Shown here: positions 15,801 to 23,017 of the stretch, in pieces
Layout: each line of letters opens with the position of its first letter
Position numbering within the stretch: position 1 is the first letter of the stretch
Assembly: GCF_027857615.1 (NCBI RefSeq)
Contig: NZ_JAQIFT010000047.1
Coordinates: 1-45,805, forward strand
Source of the DNA: Holtiella tumoricola
GTDB lineage: Bacteria; Bacillota; Clostridia; Lachnospirales; Cellulosilyticaceae
Length of the DNA stretch: 45,805 nt
Reading direction: 5' to 3'
Notes under the pieces: model-generated
Database searches by the model: none
What the model saw: only the letters and a program-made list of their open reading frames with translations
What the model was told of the DNA's origin: nothing
Translations under genes and position numbers: made by a program

Positions 15801-16476
15801 AGTATTAGCAAGTGGTTCGGCTGGTAATAGTTATATCTTAGAATCTGAAACGGAGGCCCTAGTGATTGAAGCTGGGGTACCGTTTAAAGAACTCATAAGG
15901 TATGTGGACTATAGGAAGATAGTCGGATGCTTAGTAAGTCACGAACATAAGGACCATGCAGGATATGTAGGGCAGTACATTATGAGAGGAATTAAGGTTT
16001 ATTCGCCTTATACAGTTAACAGGAATGAAGAGGTTCTAAGGTTTGGTGGATTTAATTACATACCATTCAAGAATCACCATGATGTACCCTGTTATGGATT
16101 TAAAATTAATCATAAAGGCTTAGGTCAGTTAATTTTTGGAACAGATACAGGTTATATAGAATACACGTTTAAGGAAACTAATCATTGGCTTATAGAGTGT
16201 AACTATTCAAAAGAGATACTTGATGAACATGTAGATAATGGACTCAATCCAGTACTGGCAGACCGTATAGTTCGAGATCATATGAGCCTGGAGACTTGTA
16301 AAGACTTTCTCCAGGCAAATGACTTAAGTAAGACTAGGAATATTGTTTTATTGCATCTGAGTGATTCAAATAGTCATGCAGAGGAATTTAAAAGAGAAAT
16401 ACATGAGTTGACTAATAAATCAACTTACATAGCTGAAAAGGGGCTAGAAATTGATTTAAGCCTATGCCCCTTTTAG
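15790..16476 (+). CDS. MBL-fold metallo-hydrolase (YycJ-like), phage
   Basis: 228 aa. It has the metallo-beta-lactamase motif SHEHKDH (His51, His53, Asp55, His56), an N-terminal LASGSAGNSYIL, GTDTGY (metal Asp) and a C-terminal LLHLSDSN, as in YycJ/RNase J-like exonuclease-related hydrolases. Phage copies usually sit beside recT and may supply a nuclease activity (inference). ATG 15790 has AGGAGG seven bases upstream; ATG 15784 is only one base from that site. Confidence 0.87.
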   Translation: MRLKVLASGSAGNSYILESETEALVIEAGVPFKELIRYVDYRKIVGCLVSHEHKDHAGYVGQYIMRGIKVYSPYTVNRNEEVLRFGGFNYIPFKNHHDVPCYGFKINHKGLGQLIFGTDTGYIEYTFKETNHWLIECNYSKEILDEHVDNGLNPVLADRIVRDHMSLETCKDFLQANDLSKTRNIVLLHLSDSNSHAEEFKREIHELTNKSTYIAEKGLEIDLSLCPF

Positions 16477-16491
16477 AAAGGGGTGAATGAA

Positions 16492-17379
16492 TTGGCAAGG
16501 CCTAAAAAGGATGGGTTAGAATACTTTCCACTGGATGTTGCTGCTGGAAAAGATGATGAACTAGAACTTGTAGAAAGTGAACACGGACTTGTAGGATTTG
16601 CAATTTTTATAAAGTTACTTCAGTCAATCTACAAAAGTGGTTACTACTTAGAGTGGACTAAAAAGGAGCAATTAATCTTTAGTAAACGAGTTAATGCAGC
16701 AGAAACTATAGTTAATGCAGTAATAACCTCATGTTTAGAGTGGGGGTTATTTAATCAGCAAATGTATGACAAGTACAAAATCTTAACTTCTCATGGAATT
16801 CAACAGAGATTTATATTCGCAATAGGACGTAGAAGCGCAATGGAAATTTATGAAGAATACCTACTTTTAACCAAAAATGAAGTTTCTGCAACAAAAACTC
16901 TAGTTATTGTTACAAAAACCGAAGTTAATGCTAGCAGTAATCCCCAAAGTAAAGTAAAGAAAATAGAAAGTAAAAAGAAAGAAAAGGAAAGTAGTAGTGA
17001 TGAGGATACAGCTGCTACTAACATTAAAAGAATTGCGACTATGCTAGAGAGTACTTTTGGACGTATGCCTAGTCAATATGAAATTGAAATGTTAACAAGC
17101 TATATAGAAGATGGTATGGAGATTGAGCTAATAGAAAAATCTTTAACAGAAACCATTGAGAATGGAGTAAGAAACCTCAAGTACACAAAAAGCATACTTG
17201 AAAGATGTACTAAAGAGAAAATACTTACCCTCAATCAATACATAGCTGACCAAGAGCTTAAGAAAGAACAAAAGAAGGTGAAAGGAAATGGGGCAAATAA
17301 CACAGGACCAAATACAGAGGATAGCGAACCAGTTGAAGATGAATTCGCAAAATATGCTGAGCAGCACGGAATTCAATGA
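16492..17379 (+). CDS. Replication initiator-like protein, DUF4373 + DnaD-like domain
   Basis: 295 aa. The N-terminus MARPKKDGLEYFPLDV and GFAIFIKLLQSIYKSGYY match the DUF4373 (Lin1244/Lin1753-like) winged-helix domain. A Ser/Lys-rich linker (about 145-170) follows, then a DnaD-like C-terminal domain (about 180-265; FGRMPSQYEIEML...LIEKSLTETIENG). Such proteins open the phage origin and recruit the helicase loader encoded next. The start is TTG 16492, eight bases after AAAGGGG; the GTG at 16483 overlaps that site. It overlaps the loader gene by 92 bp. Confidence 0.85.
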   Translation: MARPKKDGLEYFPLDVAAGKDDELELVESEHGLVGFAIFIKLLQSIYKSGYYLEWTKKEQLIFSKRVNAAETIVNAVITSCLEWGLFNQQMYDKYKILTSHGIQQRFIFAIGRRSAMEIYEEYLLLTKNEVSATKTLVIVTKTEVNASSNPQSKVKKIESKKKEKESSSDEDTAATNIKRIATMLESTFGRMPSQYEIEMLTSYIEDGMEIELIEKSLTETIENGVRNLKYTKSILERCTKEKILTLNQYIADQELKKEQKKVKGNGANNTGPNTEDSEPVEDEFAKYAEQHGIQ

Positions 17380-18148
17380 AGAAGCACAGACTGAGCCAGA
17401 AAGAACATGTGGATGCCCTTATGGTATATGTGATGGTTCAGGACATTACTTAGTTAATAAACCGGAGGGGTTATTTGCTAAAAAGTGTAAGTGCTATGAA
17501 GAGCAAGTTATCTATAACAAGCTTGATTTTGCACAGATACCCAAAGAGTTTCAAAACTTAGCAATAAAGGACTTCGATATTGATATTTATAAGCTAGAAG
17601 AGTCTAAAGTAAAGGCGAGTAGAGCAGTAAGTGTGTCCAAGAAGTATGTAGATAAATTTGAAAAGATGCAGGAACTTGGTAGAGGACTTTACTTTTACTC
17701 AAAAGAAGCTGGAAGTGGAAAGACAAGACTTGCAGTAAGTATTGGAAATTCACTTGTTAAGTACAAAAAGCAGCATGTTAGATTTATTACTACTGTTGAT
17801 CTACTGGGTAAGATAAGAGATTCATGGAATGACAAAAGCGGTAGCAGTGAAGAAGCACTTGTTGAAGAGTTTGTAACCATACCTGTATTGATACTTGATG
17901 ATATTGGTGTTGAGGGAAATAAGGATTGGATAAACAATATTTTCTACAGAATCATCAATAGAAGGCTTACGAATAAGAAAGTGACTCTTATAACATCTAA
18001 CATACCAATGAATAAGCTAGGATTCGATTATAGACTTATAAATAGATTAGAAGATATGGTGATGCAAGTAGTGATGCCAGAGGAAAGTGTAAGAAGAACT
18101 AAGGCTAAAAGCAAAAATGAGGAAATGCTCAAAGAATTAATGGGGTGA
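17288..18148 (+). CDS. DnaC-like helicase loader ATPase
   Basis: 286 aa. The N-terminal zinc-binding segment has clustered Cys (41, 43, 48, 67, 69). The AAA+ domain has Walker A KEAGSGKT (139-146), Walker B VLILDDIG (200-207) and a sensor-1-like TLITSNIPM. It loads the replicative helicase at the phage origin. ATG 17288 has AAAGG just upstream and lies within the 3' end of the DnaD-like gene. Typical order for Siphoviridae/Myoviridae-type clostridial phages. Confidence 0.9.
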   Translation: MGQITQDQIQRIANQLKMNSQNMLSSTEFNEEAQTEPERTCGCPYGICDGSGHYLVNKPEGLFAKKCKCYEEQVIYNKLDFAQIPKEFQNLAIKDFDIDIYKLEESKVKASRAVSVSKKYVDKFEKMQELGRGLYFYSKEAGSGKTRLAVSIGNSLVKYKKQHVRFITTVDLLGKIRDSWNDKSGSSEEALVEEFVTIPVLILDDIGVEGNKDWINNIFYRIINRRLTNKKVTLITSNIPMNKLGFDYRLINRLEDMVMQVVMPEESVRRTKAKSKNEEMLKELMG

Positions 18149-18152
18149 TTCT

Positions 18153-18353
18153 ATGCAAGGAGATTGCTGGAGTGTACATGTTAATGAAGAGGTATACGAG
18201 ATATTAAGGAAACTTGCGAGGGAACAGGATATAACCATGAGTCAACTGACCATTAAGTTAATCCTTGAAGAAAAAGCGTACAGAGAAATATATGGATACG
18301 AAAGGATGAAAATAGATGAACAAGAGAATGAAGAAGAAAACTTCAAATTGTAA
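18153..18353 (+). CDS. Ribbon-helix-helix-like small protein (66 aa)
   Basis: ATG 18153 follows GGGGTGA, 4 nt past the loader stop. The pattern WSVHVNEEVYEILRKLA...ITMSQLTIKLILEEKA, a short strand followed by two helices, resembles RHH/Arc-type DNA binders. The acidic tail overlaps the next gene. Function inferred only from fold pattern. Confidence 0.6.
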   Translation: MQGDCWSVHVNEEVYEILRKLAREQDITMSQLTIKLILEEKAYREIYGYERMKIDEQENEEENFKL

Positions 18354-18819
18354 AGCTTTAACCACCAAAGAACGTGTTAAAAATCAACAAGTAACATTAC
18401 ACCAATTGTTTATAGAAATTGATAATCTCGAAAAAGAAAATATAGAGCTCAATAAAGCAGTGGCTAATCTATCAGATATCATAATGGCAAAAGAAGAACT
18501 AATTACACAAAAGGACCAAAGTATAAAGGCTATGTGTATGAATTCAGCTGATAAGATTAGAGAGCTAGAAGAGTTAGTTGAATTCCATAAAAAAGATGCA
18601 ACAACAGCTAATGCGTCATATGAAGCACAGATAAAAGAAACTGAAAGAATTTATCATATGTATGAAGTTGAAAGAGATCGTGCTAATGATTTACTTATGG
18701 ATAAAAATCAGGCAGAGGACGTAGCAATATACTGGAAAAAGAAAACTGACCACTACAAAAATTTATATCATCAATGTATCAACAAGTCATGGTGGAAGAG
18801 GGTGCTTAATATTGGCTAA
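18316..18819 (+). CDS. Coiled-coil hypothetical protein (167 aa)
   Basis: Most of the protein is predicted coiled coil with strong heptads (LFIEIDNLEKENIELNKAVA, TERIYHMYEVERDRANDLLM), a basic N-terminus and a Trp-containing tail. No enzyme motif is visible. It overlaps genes on both sides by a few bases to tens of bases, indicating coupled translation within the replication operon. Confidence 0.65.
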   Translation: MNKRMKKKTSNCKALTTKERVKNQQVTLHQLFIEIDNLEKENIELNKAVANLSDIIMAKEELITQKDQSIKAMCMNSADKIRELEELVEFHKKDATTANASYEAQIKETERIYHMYEVERDRANDLLMDKNQAEDVAIYWKKKTDHYKNLYHQCINKSWWKRVLNIG

Positions 18820-19309
18820 TGTAGGTAAACAGTTTGAAGCAGACTTTAAGGATTCAATACCAAAAGACGTATATTGCTTAAGGCTAACAGATAGTGCGAT
18901 AGGTTTTGATGTAGCAGCAAGTACACAGAGGTTTGCTCCTAAATCACCTTATGATTATGTATTGTATAAAAAACCTATGATGTATGCTTTAGAACTTAAA
19001 AGCATAGGTACAACAGCACTAAGTTTTGAAGGTAAAACACCAACAATAAAACCTCATCAACTTAAGAACTTAAGGAAGGCAGCACTTCATTGTGTAGCAG
19101 GATTTATCATTAACTTTAGAAAATCTAATAATACATATTTCTTATCAATTCAAGCCTTTGATGAGATTACTAATTACGGAATGTTTGGTAAGAAAAGCAT
19201 AAGTGAATTAGATATTGTAAAAAGTGGGAAGGCAGTTATCATACCATCAAGAATTAAAAAAGTACGTAGTAGTTATGATCTAAGCGAATTATTTAAATTA
19301 GCAATTTAA
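18812..19309 (+). CDS. RecU-like Holliday junction resolvase
   Basis: 165 aa, TTG start 18812. The catalytic pattern of the RecU/PD-(D/E)XK nuclease fold is visible: Asp48 in SPYDYV, Glu61-Leu-Lys63 in LELKS, then the IKPHQLKNL motif and AGFIINFR. It resolves recombination intermediates of phage DNA replication before packaging. The lone N-terminal Glu9 in KQFEADF is also conserved in RecU. It overlaps the coiled-coil gene by 8 bp. Confidence 0.85.
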   Translation: MANVGKQFEADFKDSIPKDVYCLRLTDSAIGFDVAASTQRFAPKSPYDYVLYKKPMMYALELKSIGTTALSFEGKTPTIKPHQLKNLRKAALHCVAGFIINFRKSNNTYFLSIQAFDEITNYGMFGKKSISELDIVKSGKAVIIPSRIKKVRSSYDLSELFKLAI

Positions 19310-19334
19310 TACTAATATACCTGGAGGGTTAAAA

Positions 19335-19868
19335 ATGGAAAACGAAAGACAACTTACAGAGTATGAACAAAAAGAAATTGAAGCAGCTAAACTTGCTAAG
19401 CAGGAACTTGAATTAAGCTTTTACTCACCTATGTTTGCAGGGATTGCAAAAGATATTGATAGAGCAGTTAAAAACTCTACAGCAAATGTTTATGATGAAG
19501 AATTTGAGGAAGCAACTATTGCAATTACAATCAAAATATCATGTGAGGAAAAAGAAGCTACCAAGACTATTGAAAGTGGAAATGGAAGCAATGCAAAGAT
19601 AGCTGTTTATAAAGCACCACGTATTAAGCATAGGGTTACAGCTAAGCTGGTACAAAAAGATACAACAGATGGTGACGTTACATATACAACACATGAATTG
19701 GTGGAAGAAGGTGGTAAGCTTATTGCTAAACCTCTTCAACAAGCTCAAATTAGCATAGAAGAATTAGAAGTGGTTGATCAAAGTGAAGATAAAGAGAAAC
19801 CAGAAAGTAGAGCACAAATGAACGTGGATGAAGTAATTAAAAATAATAAAGATGAACTAGAAGCATAG
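19335..19868 (+). CDS. Hypothetical phage protein (177 aa)
   Basis: ATG 19335 follows CTGGAGGG. There is an N-terminal helix (QEKEIEAAKLAKQELELS-like), then a beta-rich region with Lys/Glu repeats and a Glu-rich tail. It resembles hypothetical proteins of the phage recombination/replication block; single-strand DNA-binding or accessory roles are possible but unproven. It is the last gene before a hairpin at 19876. Confidence 0.65.
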   Translation: MENERQLTEYEQKEIEAAKLAKQELELSFYSPMFAGIAKDIDRAVKNSTANVYDEEFEEATIAITIKISCEEKEATKTIESGNGSNAKIAVYKAPRIKHRVTAKLVQKDTTDGDVTYTTHELVEEGGKLIAKPLQQAQISIEELEVVDQSEDKEKPESRAQMNVDEVIKNNKDELEA

Positions 19869-19875
19869 CAAAATT

Positions 19876-19915
19876 AGGAGGTTGAAAAACCTCCTTTAAA
19901 GCAACTAAGGAGGTT
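19876..19915 (+). promoter_or_regulatory. Alternative hairpin element before the NUMOD1-like gene
   Basis: AGGAGGTT occurs twice (19876-19883 and 19908-19915) with AACCTCCT (19888-19895) between them. The middle copy can pair with either outer copy. The first pairing gives a tight GAAA-loop hairpin; the second would bury the ribosome site of the next gene. The following tract TTTAAAG is too weak for a clear terminator. Confidence 0.55.
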
Positions 19916-19921
19916 TTATAA

Positions 19922-20299
19922 ATGCCAATGGTAAGAAGGCTTAATCAACTAGATTTTGAAACTGGAGAAGTTGTTGAAACATATGGAAGTATGAAAGAGG
20001 CTCTTGAGAAGTTTGGATTATTTAGAGTAGACGTTACAAACGCCATTGTAAAGAATAGCGGTAAGCTAAATAATAAACATCTTAGATTTGCATATGCAGA
20101 TGGTCCTAATAGACCATTATGTAATTATAGGGTTGCTCAAATTGATTACGAAACAGGAGAGGTTATTGAGAAGTACGATGATGCAGAAACTGCAGCAGAA
20201 GATAACTTTATAAGCAGTAAAACAATAAGAAATGCAATAAGAAACCGTGATGGATACATAAAAAGTAAAGTGCTAAGATTCAAGTACGTTTTAGAGTAG
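19922..20299 (+). CDS. Two tandem NUMOD1-like DNA-binding repeats, no nuclease domain (125 aa)
   Basis: The protein is two copies of the same ~55-residue unit: QLDFETGEVVETYGSMKEAL...HLRFAY and QIDYETGEVIEKYDDAETAA...VLRFKY. This beta-hairpin plus helix-turn-helix pattern is typical of NUMOD1 modules, which bind DNA in HNH/GIY-YIG homing endonucleases. No nuclease motif is present, so it is either a free-standing DNA-binding protein or a relic of a homing endonuclease. ATG 19922 has AAGGAGG nine bases upstream, inside the switch-like element above. Confidence 0.7.
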   Translation: MPMVRRLNQLDFETGEVVETYGSMKEALEKFGLFRVDVTNAIVKNSGKLNNKHLRFAYADGPNRPLCNYRVAQIDYETGEVIEKYDDAETAAEDNFISSKTIRNAIRNRDGYIKSKVLRFKYVLE

Positions 20300-20301
20300 T
20301 A

Positions 20302-20348
20302 GGTTAGTAGCCATAAAGGGGATTTACTCCCCTCTAAATAATCTAACC
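20302..20348. terminator. Bidirectional hairpin between convergent genes
   Basis: The outer arms are GGTTAG (20302-20307) and CTAACC (20343-20348). The inner stem is AGGGGA/TCCCCT with a 5-nt loop. It separates the NUMOD1-like gene from the minus-strand toxin-like gene and includes the latter's stop codon. Confidence 0.65.
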
Positions 20349-20607
20349 ACCTATGCGTGTTTTTAAATCACGAGAGAAAGTACCGTACCTTTTATCTTTT
20401 GAATTTAGCTTTTTAACAGATTTGGCTACTTTCCAGAAGCCGCCATTATGTTGGTCGATATCGTGAGAGATAAAGTTCTTACCATCAGTAAATATTAGTT
20501 GGTCATTGAACGTGCGGTAGTTGGTTAGCGTATGTCCTAATTCTGCTGCTACTTGTTTTATTTCTTTGTTTGTATATTTGATTCTTATTTGTCGTTGTTT
20601 AGTCATT
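20343..20607 (-). CDS. Free-standing Ntox21-type toxin domain (87 aa)
   Basis: ATG 20607 has AAGGAGG seven bases upstream; the longer reading frame to 20699 lacks support. The sequence follows the pattern I know for the Ntox21 polymorphic-toxin C-terminal domain (predicted RNase): AAELGHTLTNY, FTDGKNFISHDIDQHNGG, FWKVAKSVKKL, KRYGTF and a terminal RIGG. In known cases this domain is the tip of CdiA, RHS or LXG-type toxins. Here it stands alone, with a basic N-terminus and no export or immunity gene next to it. It is opposite in direction to all its neighbours, so probably expressed separately. Confidence 0.75.
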
Positions 20608-20955
20608 GTACGACCTCCTTTGTGAATGTCATTACTTGTGGGAAAGGTGCATTTACACACGCGATTCCAAAAAAAAATCTCCTCTGTGTGGTGGCACAAA
20701 GAAGATAGAAAAAAAGTTGGAAAATATTTGCCTTTTTAGAAAAAGGCAAAAAAAATAGGCCTAAATAGGCCTAATAGGGTGAGTACCCTATAATATATTG
20801 TTCAAAAAAAATATAAGAAAAAATGTGATTTTTGATGTTAAAGGAGAGATCTAACGAAATAACACTGGAATTTCAGTGTTATAAGAGGTTGTTTTCAGAA
20901 AGTAACTGAAGAATGAATGGGTTATTAAGAAAGGAATACAGAAAGGAGAATACAC
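20608..20955. promoter_or_regulatory. Gene-free divergent region with several hairpins
   Basis: The contents, in order, are: TTTGCCTTTTT/AAAAAGGCAAA hairpin (about 20727-20750); tandem TAGGCCTA (about 20756-20774); TAGGGT-GAGT-ACCCTA hairpin (about 20775-20790) running into TATAAT (20789-20794); and a 9-bp stem ATAACACTG/CAGTGTTAT with a 6-nt loop (20859-20882). No open reading frame with a ribosome site was seen. Promoters for the toxin-like gene and for the 20956 gene probably lie here. Confidence 0.5.
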
Positions 20956-21327
20956 ATGAAAAGGTTTAAACCCTATCAATCAAAAGGTAATGCCAAAAGT
21001 ATAGCTAAAATGACAATAGAAGTTGCAGATAAAATAGCACAAGAAAAGGTGCAACGTGATAGAGAAGCTTTTGGAAACATAGCAATACGTACCATAGTAG
21101 CAGCTTCTATGATTACTTTGCATGATGAGTTTGGTTTTGGATCCCAAAGATTACAGAGGTACCAGGACAGAATGGAAGAACACTTAGAATGTATAAACAG
21201 TGGAGTTATAACACTTCAAGAACTGGAAGAAACCACAAAGAGAATGGAAGAGAAGGCCAATCTTAATTTGAAAGAGAAAACAGAGTATACAGAGTGGAGA
21301 GAAGGAAAAATGAACAATTTAAGGTGA
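20956..21327 (+). CDS. Hypothetical phage protein (123 aa)
   Basis: ATG 20956 has AAAGGAGA upstream. The protein is helical and basic (KSIAKMTIEVADKIAQEKVQ), with a central hydrophobic stretch (IAIRTIVAASMITLHDEFG) and a long C-terminal helix. Similar proteins are frequent in the middle region of clostridial phages. I recognise no function. Confidence 0.6.
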   Translation: MKRFKPYQSKGNAKSIAKMTIEVADKIAQEKVQRDREAFGNIAIRTIVAASMITLHDEFGFGSQRLQRYQDRMEEHLECINSGVITLQELEETTKRMEEKANLNLKEKTEYTEWREGKMNNLR

Positions 21328-21338
21328 GGTAATAGATT

Positions 21339-21410
21339 ATGAAAAAGTATCCAGTAACAGAGAACTTTTTAGTGTTAGTAGATAACTTAATGGCAATTGA
21401 AAAGTGTTAA
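21339..21410 (+). CDS. Very small open reading frame (23 aa), possible gene remnant
   Basis: ATG 21339 follows AGGTGAGG. It encodes MKKYPVTENFLVLVDNLMAI and ends at TAA 21408. A second short frame starting at TTG 21397 (38 codons, basic, ending at 21513) continues the coding-like region in another frame, so this may be one short gene broken by a frameshift. Confidence 0.35.
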   Translation: MKKYPVTENFLVLVDNLMAIEKC

Positions 21411-21506
21411 GGGTAGTGCAAGAAGATATCGTAAAAAGGTAAAAGATATTCTAGAAAAAGAGTTGTATATTACAATAGCTAAAAGTAAATTTTTAGAGGT
21501 GGGAAG

Positions 21507-21968
21507 ATGTTAGATAAACCTATATTAGATGCTTGCTGTGGCAGTAGAATGTTTTGGTTTAATAAGAAGCATGACAAAGTGGTGTATATGGATAATCGTC
21601 AGCTAGAAGATACATTATGTGATGGTAGAAAGCTAGAAGTTAATCCAGATGTTATCGCGGATTTTAGAAACATGCCTTATCCAGATAAATCTTTTAAATT
21701 AGTGGTGTTTGATCCACCACATTTAGTTAAGGCGGGTGAAAATTCATGGTTGGCCAAAAAGTATGGGAGGTTATCTGATACCTGGAAGGAAGATATAAAT
21801 CAAGGATTCAAAGAATGCATGAGGGTACTTGATGATTATGGGGTTCTGATATTCAAGTGGAATGAGGACCAGGTAAAGTTAAAAGATGTACTAAAGGTAC
21901 TAGATCAAGAACCATTGTTTGGGAATAAGAGAAGTAAAACGCATTGGCTAGCATTTATGAAAATGTAG
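21507..21968 (+). CDS. SAM-dependent methyltransferase, DPPH-type (153 aa)
   Basis: Motif I is LDACCGSRMF (7-16) and motif IV is DPPH (69-72), typical of N6-adenine/N4-cytosine DNA methyltransferases. YPDKSFKLVVFDPPH and YGVLIFKWNE complete the Rossmann core. At 153 aa it lacks a recognisable target-recognition domain, like the compact class seen in many Gram-positive prophages. It may protect phage DNA or methylate another substrate. ATG 21507 has GAGGTGG upstream. Confidence 0.85.
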   Translation: MLDKPILDACCGSRMFWFNKKHDKVVYMDNRQLEDTLCDGRKLEVNPDVIADFRNMPYPDKSFKLVVFDPPHLVKAGENSWLAKKYGRLSDTWKEDINQGFKECMRVLDDYGVLIFKWNEDQVKLKDVLKVLDQEPLFGNKRSKTHWLAFMKM

Positions 21969-22020
21969 TTGGCCAATTTAATAAAAGTAACTTTTGATTA
22001 AAGAAAGCATAAAAATAGGA

Positions 22021-22066
22021 ATTGGAACAAGCATAAGGCAGACAACATTCTTATACTTGTTCCAAT
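22021..22066. repeat. 46-nt near-perfect inverted repeat
   Basis: ATTGGAACAAG-C-ATAAG (22021-22037) and CTTAT-A-CTTGTTCCAAT (22050-22066) pair over 16 of 17 positions around a 12-nt loop. There is no U-tract, so it is not a standard terminator. It lies past the methyltransferase gene; the next ATG after GGAGG (22084) gives only eight codons. Confidence 0.7.
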
Positions 22067-22199
22067 ATTAGATGGAGGTTTTCAATGCCCACTAATAGGA
22101 TGTGTATTTGAATTCAGGATAGTGATTATTAGAAAGGCTATATAAAAATAATTTTTGGTCAAGAGAAAGGTAAGTATATATGGAATTAATAAAAAGGAA

Positions 22200-22229
22200 A
22201 AAGAACCCACTGATTCAGCGTGAGTTCTT
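22200..22229 (-). terminator. Terminator of the DUF6440 gene
   Basis: AAGAACCCAC / GTGAGTTCTT pair around a 9-nt loop. On the minus strand the stem runs into a T-rich tract (TTCTTTTTCCTTTTTA). Confidence 0.7.
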
Positions 22230-22236
22230 ACATAGA

Positions 22237-22404
22237 TTACTTTTTAGTAATAACCGGTTTTCCATCAGCATCTAGTAGAGGTGTCAATCCAGCAGAATTT
22301 CCATATCTATGCCATAAATAGTTTACTCCTGTTTCTTGGTCTCTCCAAATTTCAGTTGTTTGAGCCATAGTACCTTGTTTGTAAATTTTTTCGAATCGAT
22401 CCAT
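22237..22404 (-). CDS. DUF6440 family small protein (55 aa)
   Basis: ATG 22404 has GAGAGGTG upstream. The pattern RFEKIYKQGTMAQ...IWRDQETGVNYLWH...AGLTPLLDADGKPVI fits the DUF6440 family, small beta-rich proteins found across Firmicutes and their phages. Function unknown. It begins a run of minus-strand accessory genes inserted between plus-strand phage genes. Confidence 0.72.
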   Translation of the reverse strand: MDRFEKIYKQGTMAQTTEIWRDQETGVNYLWHRYGNSAGLTPLLDADGKPVITKK

Positions 22405-22536
22405 TTTAATGCACCTCTCAAAAGTTGATTATATAAATAAAGTTTAGCAGGATGGATTGATATATTCAATTATTAATATTTTATTTTAGTTAAAAAATCT
22501 AAGTTTGTTTGGATGAGGGTAAATGATAATATAAAG

Positions 22537-22559
22537 CCTCACTACTTAAATGAGTGAGG
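22537..22559 (-). terminator. Terminator of the minus-strand membrane gene
   Basis: The CCTCACT / AGTGAGG stem (7 bp, 9-nt loop) lies just downstream of the 22581-22943 gene; the minus strand continues CTTTATATT. Confidence 0.6.
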
Positions 22560-22580
22560 TCTTAAGGGAAAAGAGTGTAA

Positions 22581-22943
22581 TTATAGTTGACGCTTTTTTG
22601 TTATTATAACTCCAATAATAGTTCTTATAACTTGAAGAATAGCTCCTATAATCCCCCCTATAACTACGATAAATACGTTTAAGAATCCGCCAAACATATT
22701 TGGTGTATCTGCGTTTGATAAATTTATTAGGTAATCTGCAATTAAGCCGATTTGGGAGGCAACAAGAAAAATGTGACCAAAATAATATTTTTTAAAAAAG
22801 ATTGCTATAGCTGATAATAAAAATATAGGTAAATAAAATTCGCTAATTAATTTTAAGTTTATATAATTTATGTAACTAAAGAAAATGAGTACTAAAATAT
22901 ACGGGATGATATTAAATAGTAATTGCTTTATACGAGAATACAT
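22581..22943 (-). CDS. Small membrane protein, about four helices (120 aa)
   Basis: Hydrophobic helices cover most of the chain (LFNIIPYILVLIFFSYI, FYLPIFLLSAIAIFF, IFLVASQIGLIADYLI, GFLNVFIVVIGGIIGAIL), with a basic tail (KKRQL). No family is recognised. It has ATG 22943 behind GAGGAAC. It is opposite in direction to the phage early and late genes and has its own terminator, typical of a moron expressed in the lysogen. Confidence 0.6.
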   Translation of the reverse strand: MYSRIKQLLFNIIPYILVLIFFSYINYINLKLISEFYLPIFLLSAIAIFFKKYYFGHIFLVASQIGLIADYLINLSNADTPNMFGGFLNVFIVVIGGIIGAILQVIRTIIGVIITKKRQL

Positions 22944-23017
22944 GATAGTTCCTCCTAGTATATAGATAATTGAATCGTAACATACACAAAGAGTATTAGA
23001 CTAAACAAATAATTTTT

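Noticed and set aside
22084..22112. ATG after TGGAGG, eight codons
   Set aside because: Too short to support a gene; perhaps a remnant after a deletion.
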